Source of the DNA: Hyphomicrobiales bacterium
GTDB lineage: Bacteria > Pseudomonadota > Alphaproteobacteria > Rhizobiales > JAKIUO01
Length of the DNA: 12,075 nt
Assembly: GCA_027069645.1 (NCBI GenBank)
Contig: JALXEI010000289.1
Coordinates: 1-12,075 of the forward strand
Reading direction: 5' to 3'
Positions 6,390 through 12,075 of this stretch are shown one piece after another. Position 1 is the first letter of the stretch, and each line of letters starts with the position of its first letter. The position numbers and the translations under genes are program-made. The notes beneath the pieces were generated by a model. It was given only the letters and a program-made list of their open reading frames with translations, did not search any database and had not been told where the DNA came from.

Positions 6390-6791
6390 CTATTGCCCCG
6401 CGGGCAAGGGTGCACCCTCGGGAAGATCGCCGCGATTGACGAGTTCCTGTCGATGCAGCTCTTCCGGACTTTGCAAATCCTGCTCATCAGCCTGCTCATC
6501 CACTGTGCCACGGGCCTGATCATATCCGGCGCTATTGACAGCACCTGCATCTGAAGAGGATTGCGTGACCGGTTCACCTGATGGCGATCCTTTGGCCCGG
6601 TTTCCGGCATCAGGCAAATCGACAACGGCAGCCTCGTCATTTTGTGGTACGATGGAAGCGGTCGAAGACGGCTCGCCCGCCCCTGCTATACCGGCAATCC
6701 CGTTCCCGAGAACTGAAGAATTGACCGTACAGCCCGACAGCATGAACATCAGTGCCATACCGGTAACAAATAAATATACCAGCCTTTTCAA
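6390..6791 (-). CDS. Small lipoprotein with TTG start
   Basis: The 133-residue protein has a textbook lipoprotein signal: Lys2-Arg3, a hydrophobic stretch, and the lipobox LSGC ending at Cys21. The mature part is low-complexity and acidic, rich in Ala, Gly, Ser, Asp and Glu, with no fold I recognise; it ends DLPEGAPLPAGQ. The start is TTG: the next in-frame ATG (codon 12) would lose the basic residues of the signal peptide, while GGGGA lies 8 bases before the TTG. The TTG overlaps the TGA of the ORF before it (TTGA), a coupling arrangement. It contains SPEEL near residue 108, also present in the larger lipoprotein upstream. Function unknown; probably an outer-membrane or periplasmic lipoprotein. 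Confidence 0.75.
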   Translation of the reverse strand: MKRLVYLFVTGMALMFMLSGCTVNSSVLGNGIAGIAGAGEPSSTASIVPQNDEAAVVDLPDAGNRAKGSPSGEPVTQSSSDAGAVNSAGYDQARGTVDEQADEQDLQSPEELHRQELVNRGDLPEGAPLPAGQ

Positions 6792-7021
6792 TGAAGCATT
6801 CCCCGCATCCTGTCGGGTGCCCGCATCCTTTCGGACCGGTCACCATCGGAATTGTCAAATCCGGCCCTGGTCTGCTCCGCCGGAAAGCTGATGTCCTGCA
6901 TAAAAGCCGGTCCCGACAACAACTCTCCAGGCGAATCACCCGCGCCTTGCAGATCCTTATAAAAGGACAGCAAAAGAGTCCGATCAAGCAAATTCTTACT
7001 GACCGGAGAAACGATGTTCAA
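6788..7021 (-). CDS. Small hypothetical ORF between two lipoprotein genes
   Basis: A possible 77-residue protein with a TTG start at 7021 that overlaps the end of the large lipoprotein gene by 26 bases; another TTG ten codons later (6991) would remove the overlap. Neither has a clear ribosome site. No signal peptide, membrane segment or known motif is seen; it contains DSPGELLSGPAF. Its TGA overlaps the TTG start of the next lipoprotein, which argues for real translation, and without it about 200 bp would be empty. On the other hand the composition does not look strongly coding, so this remains doubtful. Confidence 0.35.
   Translation of the reverse strand: MNIVSPVSKNLLDRTLLLSFYKDLQGAGDSPGELLSGPAFMQDISFPAEQTRAGFDNSDGDRSERMRAPDRMRGMLH
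6800..6804 (-). promoter_or_regulatory. Ribosome binding site supporting the TTG start at 6791
   Basis: GGGGA on the minus strand, 8 bases before TTG. It lies inside the last codons of the preceding small ORF and decides the TTG start of the lipoprotein. Confidence 0.55.
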
Positions 7022-7814
7022 TCTGTCCGAATCGGGTCACAGGTGCGGCAATATCCGCTTTGGCAACCCTGCCCGCTTCCGGCATTTCGGGCCGCGTCTG
7101 CCTTTTCAGATCGGCAATAAGCTCTTCGGGAGACTTTTCCGGAACGATCTGCACCGGAATGGCTTTTGCGGGCACCATTTGCACCACGGGAACGGGCGCT
7201 TCGCGTACCGCAACAACCGCAGCAGATGACGCCGGTTCGGAAACAGCGTCGGTGGCTTTTTCAGGGGCCGCCATAACAGGAGTCTTCGCTTTTGACCGGG
7301 CCAACTGCCTGGTTTTGCCCTTTTGTACCCTTGCCGTTTTCACAGCGGGTTTTTCCGGAGCCTTACGCACCGTTTTCCGGACAATTTTGACTTTTGCCAG
7401 CTTTGCGGCAGAAACTTTTTTGCGCCCGGACGACATAGCCCCCGCGTTTTTTGAAGCTTTTGCGGCGGCTTTGATCTTTTTGGCGCCCGCTGTTCGCAGC
7501 TTGCGATAAACCGGGTTGGCATCATCTCGCCCGGTTTGTGCGGCACTGGCAGTTTTGCGCACGCCGGCCGCCGCCCTGTTACCGGCACTATCCGCAATTT
7601 TCGCGCTATTCCCTCCGGAGGGGTACGTTTTGCGAACGCTCGCAACAGCAACCGATGAAGCAACAGCTTTTTTTGTCGGTGCAAGGCTGGCGCTGTTCTT
7701 CAGGGATGTACCGCCCCCGACACTTCCACAGGCTGCAAGCGACAGGGATGCAAAACCGGCGATGCACACCGCCCGCAATCCGGGCGTCATGCCTTGAGCA
7801 TTGATTTTAATCAT
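6996..7814 (-). CDS. Lipoprotein with a Lys/Ala-rich, histone H1-like tract
   Basis: A 272-residue protein with a lipoprotein signal (Lys3, Arg14, hydrophobic 15-28, lipobox LAAC ending at Cys29). After a Ser/Ala/Gly linker there is a long, highly basic low-complexity tract (about 103-175) built of Lys/Arg with Ala and Val, for example AKKIKAAAKASKN and KVKIVRKTVRKAPEKP. Next comes a Pro/Val-rich segment (206-228) and a mixed C-terminal end with SPEELIADLKRQTRPEMPEA. The tract resembles histone H1-like or AlgP-type basic repeats in composition only. Such a tail on a lipid anchor could bind an anionic polymer such as peptidoglycan, LPS or DNA; this is inference. The ribosome site at 7814 is weak (GAAGA). 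It lies 56 bp after ubiB on the same strand, so read-through from the ubi genes is possible; a weak TATAAC (7841-7836) could be its own -10. Confidence 0.75.
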   Translation of the reverse strand: MIKINAQGMTPGLRAVCIAGFASLSLAACGSVGGGTSLKNSASLAPTKKAVASSVAVASVRKTYPSGGNSAKIADSAGNRAAAGVRKTASAAQTGRDDANPVYRKLRTAGAKKIKAAAKASKNAGAMSSGRKKVSAAKLAKVKIVRKTVRKAPEKPAVKTARVQKGKTRQLARSKAKTPVMAAPEKATDAVSEPASSAAVVAVREAPVPVVQMVPAKAIPVQIVPEKSPEELIADLKRQTRPEMPEAGRVAKADIAAPVTRFGQIEHRFSGQ

Positions 7815-7870
7815 GAATTTTGTCTTCAGCTCTTGGTTATACGCGAATGACAGGCAGGAAGTTACGCACC

Positions 7871-9466
7871 TTAATTATTCAATATAGTGGTCAACAGGGG
7901 AAAAAGTAAGGCAACCGCAATGGCCAGCAGGGACAGGGCCCCTGTCCACAGGGCCCACCTTCCCGAACGACCGCTATCATGCCGGAACAGAACCATTTTT
8001 TCGAGCGTTTCCTCATCAAGGCGAACGCCGTTTTTCGTCGCCTTGCCCAGCACTTCCACTGTCCGCCCGAGTTTCAACAGCATTTCCGGCATTCCGGTGG
8101 CGATCTGTCCCAGCTTGCCGGTTTCATCACGAAATTCGCGCAGTTTGCCGGCAACACCCAGGGTCTCGCGCATCCAGTCACTGACCACCGGTTCCGCTGT
8201 CGTCCACATATTGAGTTGCGGATTGAGCGACCGGGCAACACCTTCGACCACAACCATTGTCTTTTGCAGCATCAGCAGTTCCGGACGGGTTTTCATGTCA
8301 AACAGTTCGGTATAGTGAAAAAGTTGCCCCAGCAGCCCGCCCATCGAAATTTCATCGGCGGTGCGCCCCTGGATCGGCTCCCCCACAGCCCGCAGAGCCT
8401 GGGCAAAACCGGCTGCCGAATGATGGTCCGGAACATATCCGGCATCAATATGCATCTGTGCCGAGCGCAAATAGTCGCGGGTAATAAAACCGTTGAGAAT
8501 TTCCGCCAGATAGATCTGCTCCTGCGGGCCAAGGCGGCCCATAATGCCAAAATCAATAGCGACAATATCGCCAGCCCTGTCAATAAACAGATTGCCCTGA
8601 TGCATGTCGGCATGAAAAAAACCGTCACGCATGGCATGACGCAGAAAAGACTGCACAAGACGGGTCCCCAGCACCTTGCTGTCATGCCCTGCCGCTTTCA
8701 CAGCTTCCACATCATGCAACGGAATGCCGTCGATCCACTCGGTCGTGAGAACTTTTTGAGAGGTCCGCGTCCAGTCAATGGCCGGAACCCGAAAGCCCTT
8801 GTCCCCGGCAATATTTTCAGCCATCTCGGAAATCGCCGCGGCTTCAAGGCGCAGGTCCATCTCCATTGCCACCGAACTCGCCAGAGTATCGACAATCGCC
8901 ACCGGTCTCAGACGTTTGGTGGCCGGGTCAAGCCGTTCGGCCAGATGCGCCGCTTCATAAAAGGTGCCAAGATCATTTTTAAAGCGCCTGTCGATCCCCG
9001 GACGCAGGACTTTTACGGCGACCTCGCGCTCGCCCCTGTCGTCGCGCACCCGGGCCTTGTGAACCTGGGCAATGGACGCGGCCGCGACGGGCTCGCCAAA
9101 TTCAACGAACAGCTCGTCAATGGGTGCCCCCAGTTCCTTTTCGACCACCGCAATGGCCTTTTTCATCGCAAAGGGTGGCTGGCGATCCTGCAATTTTGTC
9201 AATTCGCGCGCCATTTCCGCGCCGACAAGATCATCGCGTGTGGCGAGGAACTGTCCCAGCTTGACATAGCTTGGCCCCAGCCGTGTCAAAGCGGGGGCGA
9301 TACCCCTGTGCTGTTTCCACGGTCGCCACCACAAAGGGGCCGACAGCATCTTGAGAATATTGAACGACAACGGCGCTTCAACACCTGGTGGCGGAATGGG
9401 CACGCCGTAGCGCATCATCGTCAGACCGGCATGCACCAGCTTGATCACTTTTCGAGGCGAGGCCAT
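7871..9466 (-). CDS. ubiB: Ubiquinone biosynthesis regulatory ATPase-like protein UbiB
   Basis: The 531-residue protein is a UbiB/ABC1 atypical kinase, which supports coenzyme Q synthesis through ATPase activity rather than classical protein phosphorylation. Family marks in order: KLGQ (69-72) in YVKLGQFLATR; the Ala-rich loop AAASIAQVH (128-136) replacing the P-loop; Lys152 in VAVKVLRPG; EMDLRLEA (202-209); TEWIDGIPL (242-250); the catalytic HADMHQGN (285-292); DFG (305-307). A hydrophobic C-terminal anchor lies at about 504-528. Length is normal. The start at 9466 was chosen over an upstream in-frame ATG at 9565, which lies inside ubiE; AGGGA precedes 9466. It follows ubiE by 16 bp in the same direction, a very common operon. 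No key residue is missing. Confidence 0.96.
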   Translation of the reverse strand: MASPRKVIKLVHAGLTMMRYGVPIPPPGVEAPLSFNILKMLSAPLWWRPWKQHRGIAPALTRLGPSYVKLGQFLATRDDLVGAEMARELTKLQDRQPPFAMKKAIAVVEKELGAPIDELFVEFGEPVAAASIAQVHKARVRDDRGEREVAVKVLRPGIDRRFKNDLGTFYEAAHLAERLDPATKRLRPVAIVDTLASSVAMEMDLRLEAAAISEMAENIAGDKGFRVPAIDWTRTSQKVLTTEWIDGIPLHDVEAVKAAGHDSKVLGTRLVQSFLRHAMRDGFFHADMHQGNLFIDRAGDIVAIDFGIMGRLGPQEQIYLAEILNGFITRDYLRSAQMHIDAGYVPDHHSAAGFAQALRAVGEPIQGRTADEISMGGLLGQLFHYTELFDMKTRPELLMLQKTMVVVEGVARSLNPQLNMWTTAEPVVSDWMRETLGVAGKLREFRDETGKLGQIATGMPEMLLKLGRTVEVLGKATKNGVRLDEETLEKMVLFRHDSGRSGRWALWTGALSLLAIAVALLFPLLTTILNN

Positions 9467-9482
9467 CAGGCAATATCCCTGT

Positions 9483-10244
9483 TCAGATCTTCCAGCCGGA
9501 GTGCATGGCGGCAATACCTCCCGACAGATTGCGATAAACGACCCGCTCGAAACCGGCCTCTTCAATCATGGCAGCAAAATCATCCTGGGAAGGAAATTTG
9601 CGGATACTTTCCACCAGGTACTGATACGAGTCGCGATCACCGGTCGTCAGCCTGCCCATCTCCGGGATGACGTTGAATGAAAACAGATCATAGATCCTGT
9701 CGAGTACAGGCACCTCCACCTTTGAAAATTCGAGGCACATGAAACGCCCGCCGCGTTTCAGCACGCGCCTTGCCTCGCGCAGCGCCTGATCAATGTGTGT
9801 GACATTGCGAATACCAAAGGCGATTGTATAAACGTCAAAACTGTTGTCTGCAAAGGGCAGCGCTTCGGCATTGCCCTGCACAAAAGTCACACGGTCGCGA
9901 AGTCCGTTTTCACCGGCACGTTTTTCGCCAACGCGCAGCATTTCCCCCGATATGTCGCAAATGACCGAGCGCGTCCCGCCCTTTGATGCCTGCAAGACAC
10001 GAAAGGCAATGTCGCCCGTGCCCCCGGCAACGTCGAGATGTCGATAGTCGGCAGATGTTTTCGGCGGGGCCATCCAGTTGACAAAGGCACTTTTCCACAA
10101 ACGATGCATACCGCCCGACATGAGGTCATTCATCAGGTCATATTTGTCGGCAACGCTGGAAAAAACGGCGTTGACAAGCCCCTGACGCTGCTCGGGTTCC
10201 ACCTTTTTAAAACCAAAACTGGTGCTTGTATCCGTGCGATTCAT
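9483..10244 (-). CDS. ubiE: Demethylmenaquinol/ubiquinone C-methyltransferase UbiE
   Basis: The 253-residue protein is UbiE, the SAM-dependent C-methyltransferase of ubiquinone (and menaquinone) synthesis in the cytosol. It shows the first family signature YDLMNDLMSGGMHRLWK (35-51), SAM motif I LDVAGGTGDIAFR (70-82), FADNSFDVYTIAFGIRNV (131-148), and the second signature RVLKRGGRFMCLEFS (160-174), with Arg where Pro or Val is usual. The end SGGIAAMHSGWKI is typical. Two ATGs stand 6 bases apart; the ribosome site AGGA touches the first (10250) but is 6 bases from the second, so 10244 is chosen. It forms an operon with ubiB and is divergent from mutM. Confidence 0.96.
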   Translation of the reverse strand: MNRTDTSTSFGFKKVEPEQRQGLVNAVFSSVADKYDLMNDLMSGGMHRLWKSAFVNWMAPPKTSADYRHLDVAGGTGDIAFRVLQASKGGTRSVICDISGEMLRVGEKRAGENGLRDRVTFVQGNAEALPFADNSFDVYTIAFGIRNVTHIDQALREARRVLKRGGRFMCLEFSKVEVPVLDRIYDLFSFNVIPEMGRLTTGDRDSYQYLVESIRKFPSQDDFAAMIEEAGFERVVYRNLSGGIAAMHSGWKI

Positions 10245-10250
10245 GCTCAT

Positions 10251-10254
10251 TCCT
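10251..10254 (-). promoter_or_regulatory. Ribosome binding site that decides the ubiE start
   Basis: AGGA on the minus strand directly abuts the ATG at 10250 and is 6 bases from the ATG at 10244. Only the second has workable spacing, so the protein should begin MNRTDTSTSFGFKK. Confidence 0.6.
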
Positions 10255-10283
10255 GTTCACAGTTGCAAGGGCGTTTCGCGGTC

Positions 10284-10316
10284 ACCATAGCGCAGCCGCA
10301 TGGTGCACGCTATGGT
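10284..10316. promoter_or_regulatory. 9 bp inverted repeat in the divergent ubiE/mutM control region
   Basis: Perfect arms ACCATAGCG (10284-10292) and CGCTATGGT (10308-10316) with a 15 bp centre. Read outward, each arm contains TATGGT, a -10-like hexamer pointing to ubiE on the minus strand and to mutM on the plus strand. No matching -35 was found on either side. It could be a symmetric divergent promoter, an operator, or a hairpin. Confidence 0.5.
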
Positions 10317-10352
10317 ACAGATTGTCCAAAAGTGAATTACAGGGATCCCCGC

Positions 10353-11294
10353 ATGCCGGAACTGCCGGAAGTCGAAACGGTCAAAAGAGGTCTTGAGCCG
10401 GTATTGACCGGCGCCCGGATCACCCGGGTTGCGCAAAACCGCCCGGATCTGCGCTTCCCTTTTCCGGAAAACTTCACCAGACGCCTTGAAGGCCGGACTG
10501 TCCGCACCCTGTCAAGGCGGGCCAAATATTTGCTGGTTGCCGTTGACAGTGGCGAGATTCTGGTTATGCACCTTGGCATGAGCGGCCGCATCACCATTGA
10601 CAGGCCGGGACAGGAGAACACCACCGGTGCAGACAAATCGCGCCCGAACCCCGCCCATGACCATGTTGTGCTGACCCTCGATAGTGGCGCCGTTATTCGC
10701 TACAACGACCCCCGCCGTTTCGGCTTTATGACACTTGTGCCCGAAAGCGAACTGGCGCATCACAAGCTGTTCGCCCAACTCGGTCCCGAACCGCTGGGCA
10801 ACAGCTTCCATGCCGATCATCTGGCCCGCCGGGCGACGGGACGCCGACAACCGCTGAAATCTTTTCTGCTGGATCAGAAAACCGTCGCCGGACTTGGCAA
10901 TATCTATGTCTGCGAAGCCTTGTATCGCGCCCGCCTCTCCCCCGTCACCCAGGCCATGACCCTGGTGCGCAAGGACGGTAAACCGGTAAAAAAGGCCGAA
11001 AAACTGTGCACGGCGATCCGCGCGGTCTTACACGAAGCCATCGAACAAGGCGGCTCAACGCTGCGCGATCATCGCCTGACAGACGGCTCTCTGGGCTATT
11101 TTCAGCACAGTTTCGCTGTTTATGGCAAAGAGGGAGAAAACTGCCGGAGACCGAATTGCAAGGGAAAAATAAAACGCCTCCCTCTGTCCGGACGATCAAC
11201 ATTTTATTGCCCGAACTGCCAGAAGCCGCCGCGAGGTCCCGGGCCACAACCCCGAAACGCAAAGGGTCGGGAATCGCAATCAACCACACCCTGA
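10353..11294 (+). CDS. mutM: Formamidopyrimidine-DNA glycosylase MutM (Fpg)
   Basis: The 313-residue protein removes oxidised purines such as 8-oxoguanine and formamidopyrimidines from DNA and nicks the abasic site. It begins MPELPEVETVKRGL, so processed Pro1 is the nucleophile and Glu2 the partner. Lys58 lies in RRAKYLL; HLGMSGR is at 73-79; NDPRRFGFM is at 118-126. The C-terminal zinc finger uses Cys264, Cys269, Cys286 and Cys289 (C-x4-C, C-x2-C) with the catalytic-loop Arg281 in SGRSTFYC. The start at 10353 has AGGGA 7 bases upstream; the frame is open further upstream but not with MutM sequence. About 23 extra polar residues after the finger make it longer than the usual 270-290. It is divergent from ubiE. 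Confidence 0.96.
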   Translation: MPELPEVETVKRGLEPVLTGARITRVAQNRPDLRFPFPENFTRRLEGRTVRTLSRRAKYLLVAVDSGEILVMHLGMSGRITIDRPGQENTTGADKSRPNPAHDHVVLTLDSGAVIRYNDPRRFGFMTLVPESELAHHKLFAQLGPEPLGNSFHADHLARRATGRRQPLKSFLLDQKTVAGLGNIYVCEALYRARLSPVTQAMTLVRKDGKPVKKAEKLCTAIRAVLHEAIEQGGSTLRDHRLTDGSLGYFQHSFAVYGKEGENCRRPNCKGKIKRLPLSGRSTFYCPNCQKPPRGPGPQPRNAKGRESQSTTP

Positions 11295-11369
11295 ATCCCG
11301 CAACAAGGCGAACTCCGACCCGCTATTTTTACCGATGGAGCCGATCCGGAAGCGGCAAGAACGCCTGGC

Positions 11370-11846
11370 CTAACCGCGCTTTTGCTCTTTTTCAGACAGT
11401 TTGCGGATCGTTTCCATAATATGCACAAGAGACATCAGGAATTCCTCGCGTTGCTTTTTCGGCAAGGCCTTGAGGATTCGCTCATCAGCGGAAACAGCCG
11501 CAGGCAGGGCCGATGACAGGGCTTCCTTGCCTTTTGCCGTCAGGCGTACGGCATAGGCGCGCGCATCTTCCCGCGTCCGCTTGCGACGCAAAAGACCTTT
11601 TTTCAGCATGCGGCGAATAATGTCTGCCAGTGTCGACCGATCGATCCCGGTCTTGTCCACCAGAGAGGTTTGCGACAATCCCTCATTTTGAGAAACAGTC
11701 AAAAGCACAGCATATTGCCGCGGCGTCAGCCCGGCATGTGTCATTTCCTCGTGAAAGACGTCACCGGCATATTGCTCGACACGGTGCAACAGGTGGATAG
11801 GAGATCTGTCCAGTCGGTTCTTTGTCATGATATTTTTGTTCGTCAT
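11370..11846 (-). CDS. MarR-family winged-helix transcriptional regulator
   Basis: A 158-residue protein of normal MarR length, expected to act as a homodimer on palindromic DNA. GLTPRQYAVLLTVSQNEG (39-56) starts the winged helix; SQTSLVDKTG (58-67) and IDRSTLADIIRRMLKKG (68-84) are the HTH; LLRRKRTREDARAYAVRLTAKG (85-106) is the wing, with the family-typical DxRAxxVxLTxKG. Helices at both ends (12-35, 108-150) make the dimer interface. There is no cysteine at all, so an OhrR-type thiol sensor is excluded; a ligand cannot be named. The start at 11846 has GAAGA nearby; an ATG 18 bases later lacks a ribosome site. It converges with mutM. Palindromes upstream could be its own operators. Confidence 0.9.
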   Translation of the reverse strand: MTNKNIMTKNRLDRSPIHLLHRVEQYAGDVFHEEMTHAGLTPRQYAVLLTVSQNEGLSQTSLVDKTGIDRSTLADIIRRMLKKGLLRRKRTREDARAYAVRLTAKGKEALSSALPAAVSADERILKALPKKQREEFLMSLVHIMETIRKLSEKEQKRG

Positions 11847-11851
11847 GATAT
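11824..11851. repeat. Direct repeat GTCATGATAT at the marR start
   Basis: Two exact 10 bp copies (11824-11833 and 11842-11851), 18 bp apart, each containing the palindrome TCATGA. They cover the marR start codon and an in-frame ATG six codons later. They may be operator half-sites or just reflect the duplicated Met context in the first codons. Confidence 0.35.
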
Positions 11852-11872
11852 CTTCGGTTTTTCAGACAGTTG

Positions 11873-11912
11873 GCCTGGTGCACTTGAAGGTCATGGGGGG
11901 AACACACCAGGC
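11873..11912. repeat. Inverted repeat upstream of marR
   Basis: Perfect 8 bp arms GCCTGGTG (11873-11880) and CACCAGGC (11905-11912) separated by 24 bp. It lies 27 bp upstream of the marR start. It may be a pair of binding sites or a leader hairpin. Confidence 0.4.
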
Positions 11913-11924
11913 TGCTCGTCCGGG

Positions 11925-11934
11925 TTGTTAACAA
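11925..11934. promoter_or_regulatory. Candidate MarR operator TTGTTAACAA
   Basis: A perfect 10 bp palindrome 78 bp upstream of the marR start. Many MarR-family regulators bind short palindromes of the TTG...CAA kind close to their own promoters, so it is a reasonable operator candidate. Confidence 0.4.
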
Positions 11935-12075
11935 AACTTCCCCGTCTGTGAATCATGCTACAACAAGAACAGCCTCGAGGTCTACGTAGTTTTTACATAT
12001 TTCACAATAAAATTAAGTATGCTCAAATAGATATGGTGAATGTTAGTATGTATACGTAATATCAGGCTAGTCACC
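11935..12075. other. AT-rich non-coding end of the window
   Basis: No convincing coding region is seen here. The last 90 bases are much richer in A and T than the rest. Small palindromes are present: CTACGTAG (11982-11989), GTATAC (12050-12055) and TACGTA (12053-12058). It is probably the control region of marR and of a gene beyond the window; no clear promoter could be assigned. Confidence 0.4.

Noticed and set aside
7060..7797. Plus-strand frames opposite the Lys/Ala-rich lipoprotein
   Set aside because: They look hydrophobic and Ala/Phe-rich only because they are the complement of Lys/Ala codons; the lipobox on the minus strand marks the true gene.
9467..9565. Earlier ATG for ubiB
   Set aside because: It would overlap ubiE by 83 bases, adds non-family sequence, and lacks the ribosome site present before 9466.
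7979..9670. 563-codon open frame on the plus strand
   Set aside because: Antisense to ubiB, which has all its catalytic motifs; the translation shows no known domain and crosses into the ubiE region.
10038..10352. Upstream extension of the mutM frame
   Set aside because: MutM needs its N-terminal Pro as nucleophile, so the start must be the MPELPE methionine at 10353; the extension overlaps ubiE on the other strand.

Overview
The window looks like chromosomal DNA of a flagellated, aerobic alphaproteobacterium with a moderately GC-rich genome (GC judged by eye). The evidence is a divergent mutM / ubiE-ubiB arrangement of the alphaproteobacterial kind, a flagellar export gate gene (flhA), an Omp25/31-like small beta-barrel protein, and an alphaproteobacterial-type MutM zinc finger (C-x4-C...C-x2-C). 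The order cannot be fixed from sequence alone. I see no rRNA, tRNA, CRISPR array, transposase or phage gene.

Layout. 1-724 (minus): a DUF2975 four-helix membrane protein followed by a small YozG-like XRE regulator cut by the window edge, translationally coupled. 825-2153 (plus): an outer-membrane beta-barrel protein and, 15 bp later, a lipoprotein, probably one transcript. 2178-3026 (minus): a predicted SAM-dependent methyltransferase that carries a signal peptide. 3160-5334 (plus): flhA, without its usual export-gate partners next to it. 5394-5900 (plus): an exported GlcG/HbpS-type protein. 5932-7814 (minus): a poorly known envelope cluster, namely a Lys/Ala-rich lipoprotein, a small uncertain ORF, a second lipoprotein with a TTG start, and a small secreted Arg-rich protein with its own candidate promoter. 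7871-10244 (minus): ubiE then ubiB, which serve ubiquinone biosynthesis. 10353-11294 (plus): mutM, divergent from ubiE across a 108 bp region holding a 9 bp inverted repeat. 11370-11846 (minus): a MarR-family regulator, followed by about 230 bp of non-coding sequence rich in small palindromes that becomes strongly AT-rich at the window end.

How it works together. The housekeeping core is quinone synthesis (UbiE C-methylation, UbiB ATPase-like helper) and oxidative DNA repair (MutM). Most of the rest is cell-envelope material: one beta-barrel, three lipoproteins, three other predicted exported proteins and one membrane protein. No complete new defence or mobile system is visible. The least-explained parts are the lipoprotein cluster downstream of ubiB, the exported methyltransferase, and the symmetric repeats in the ubiE/mutM and marR control regions.
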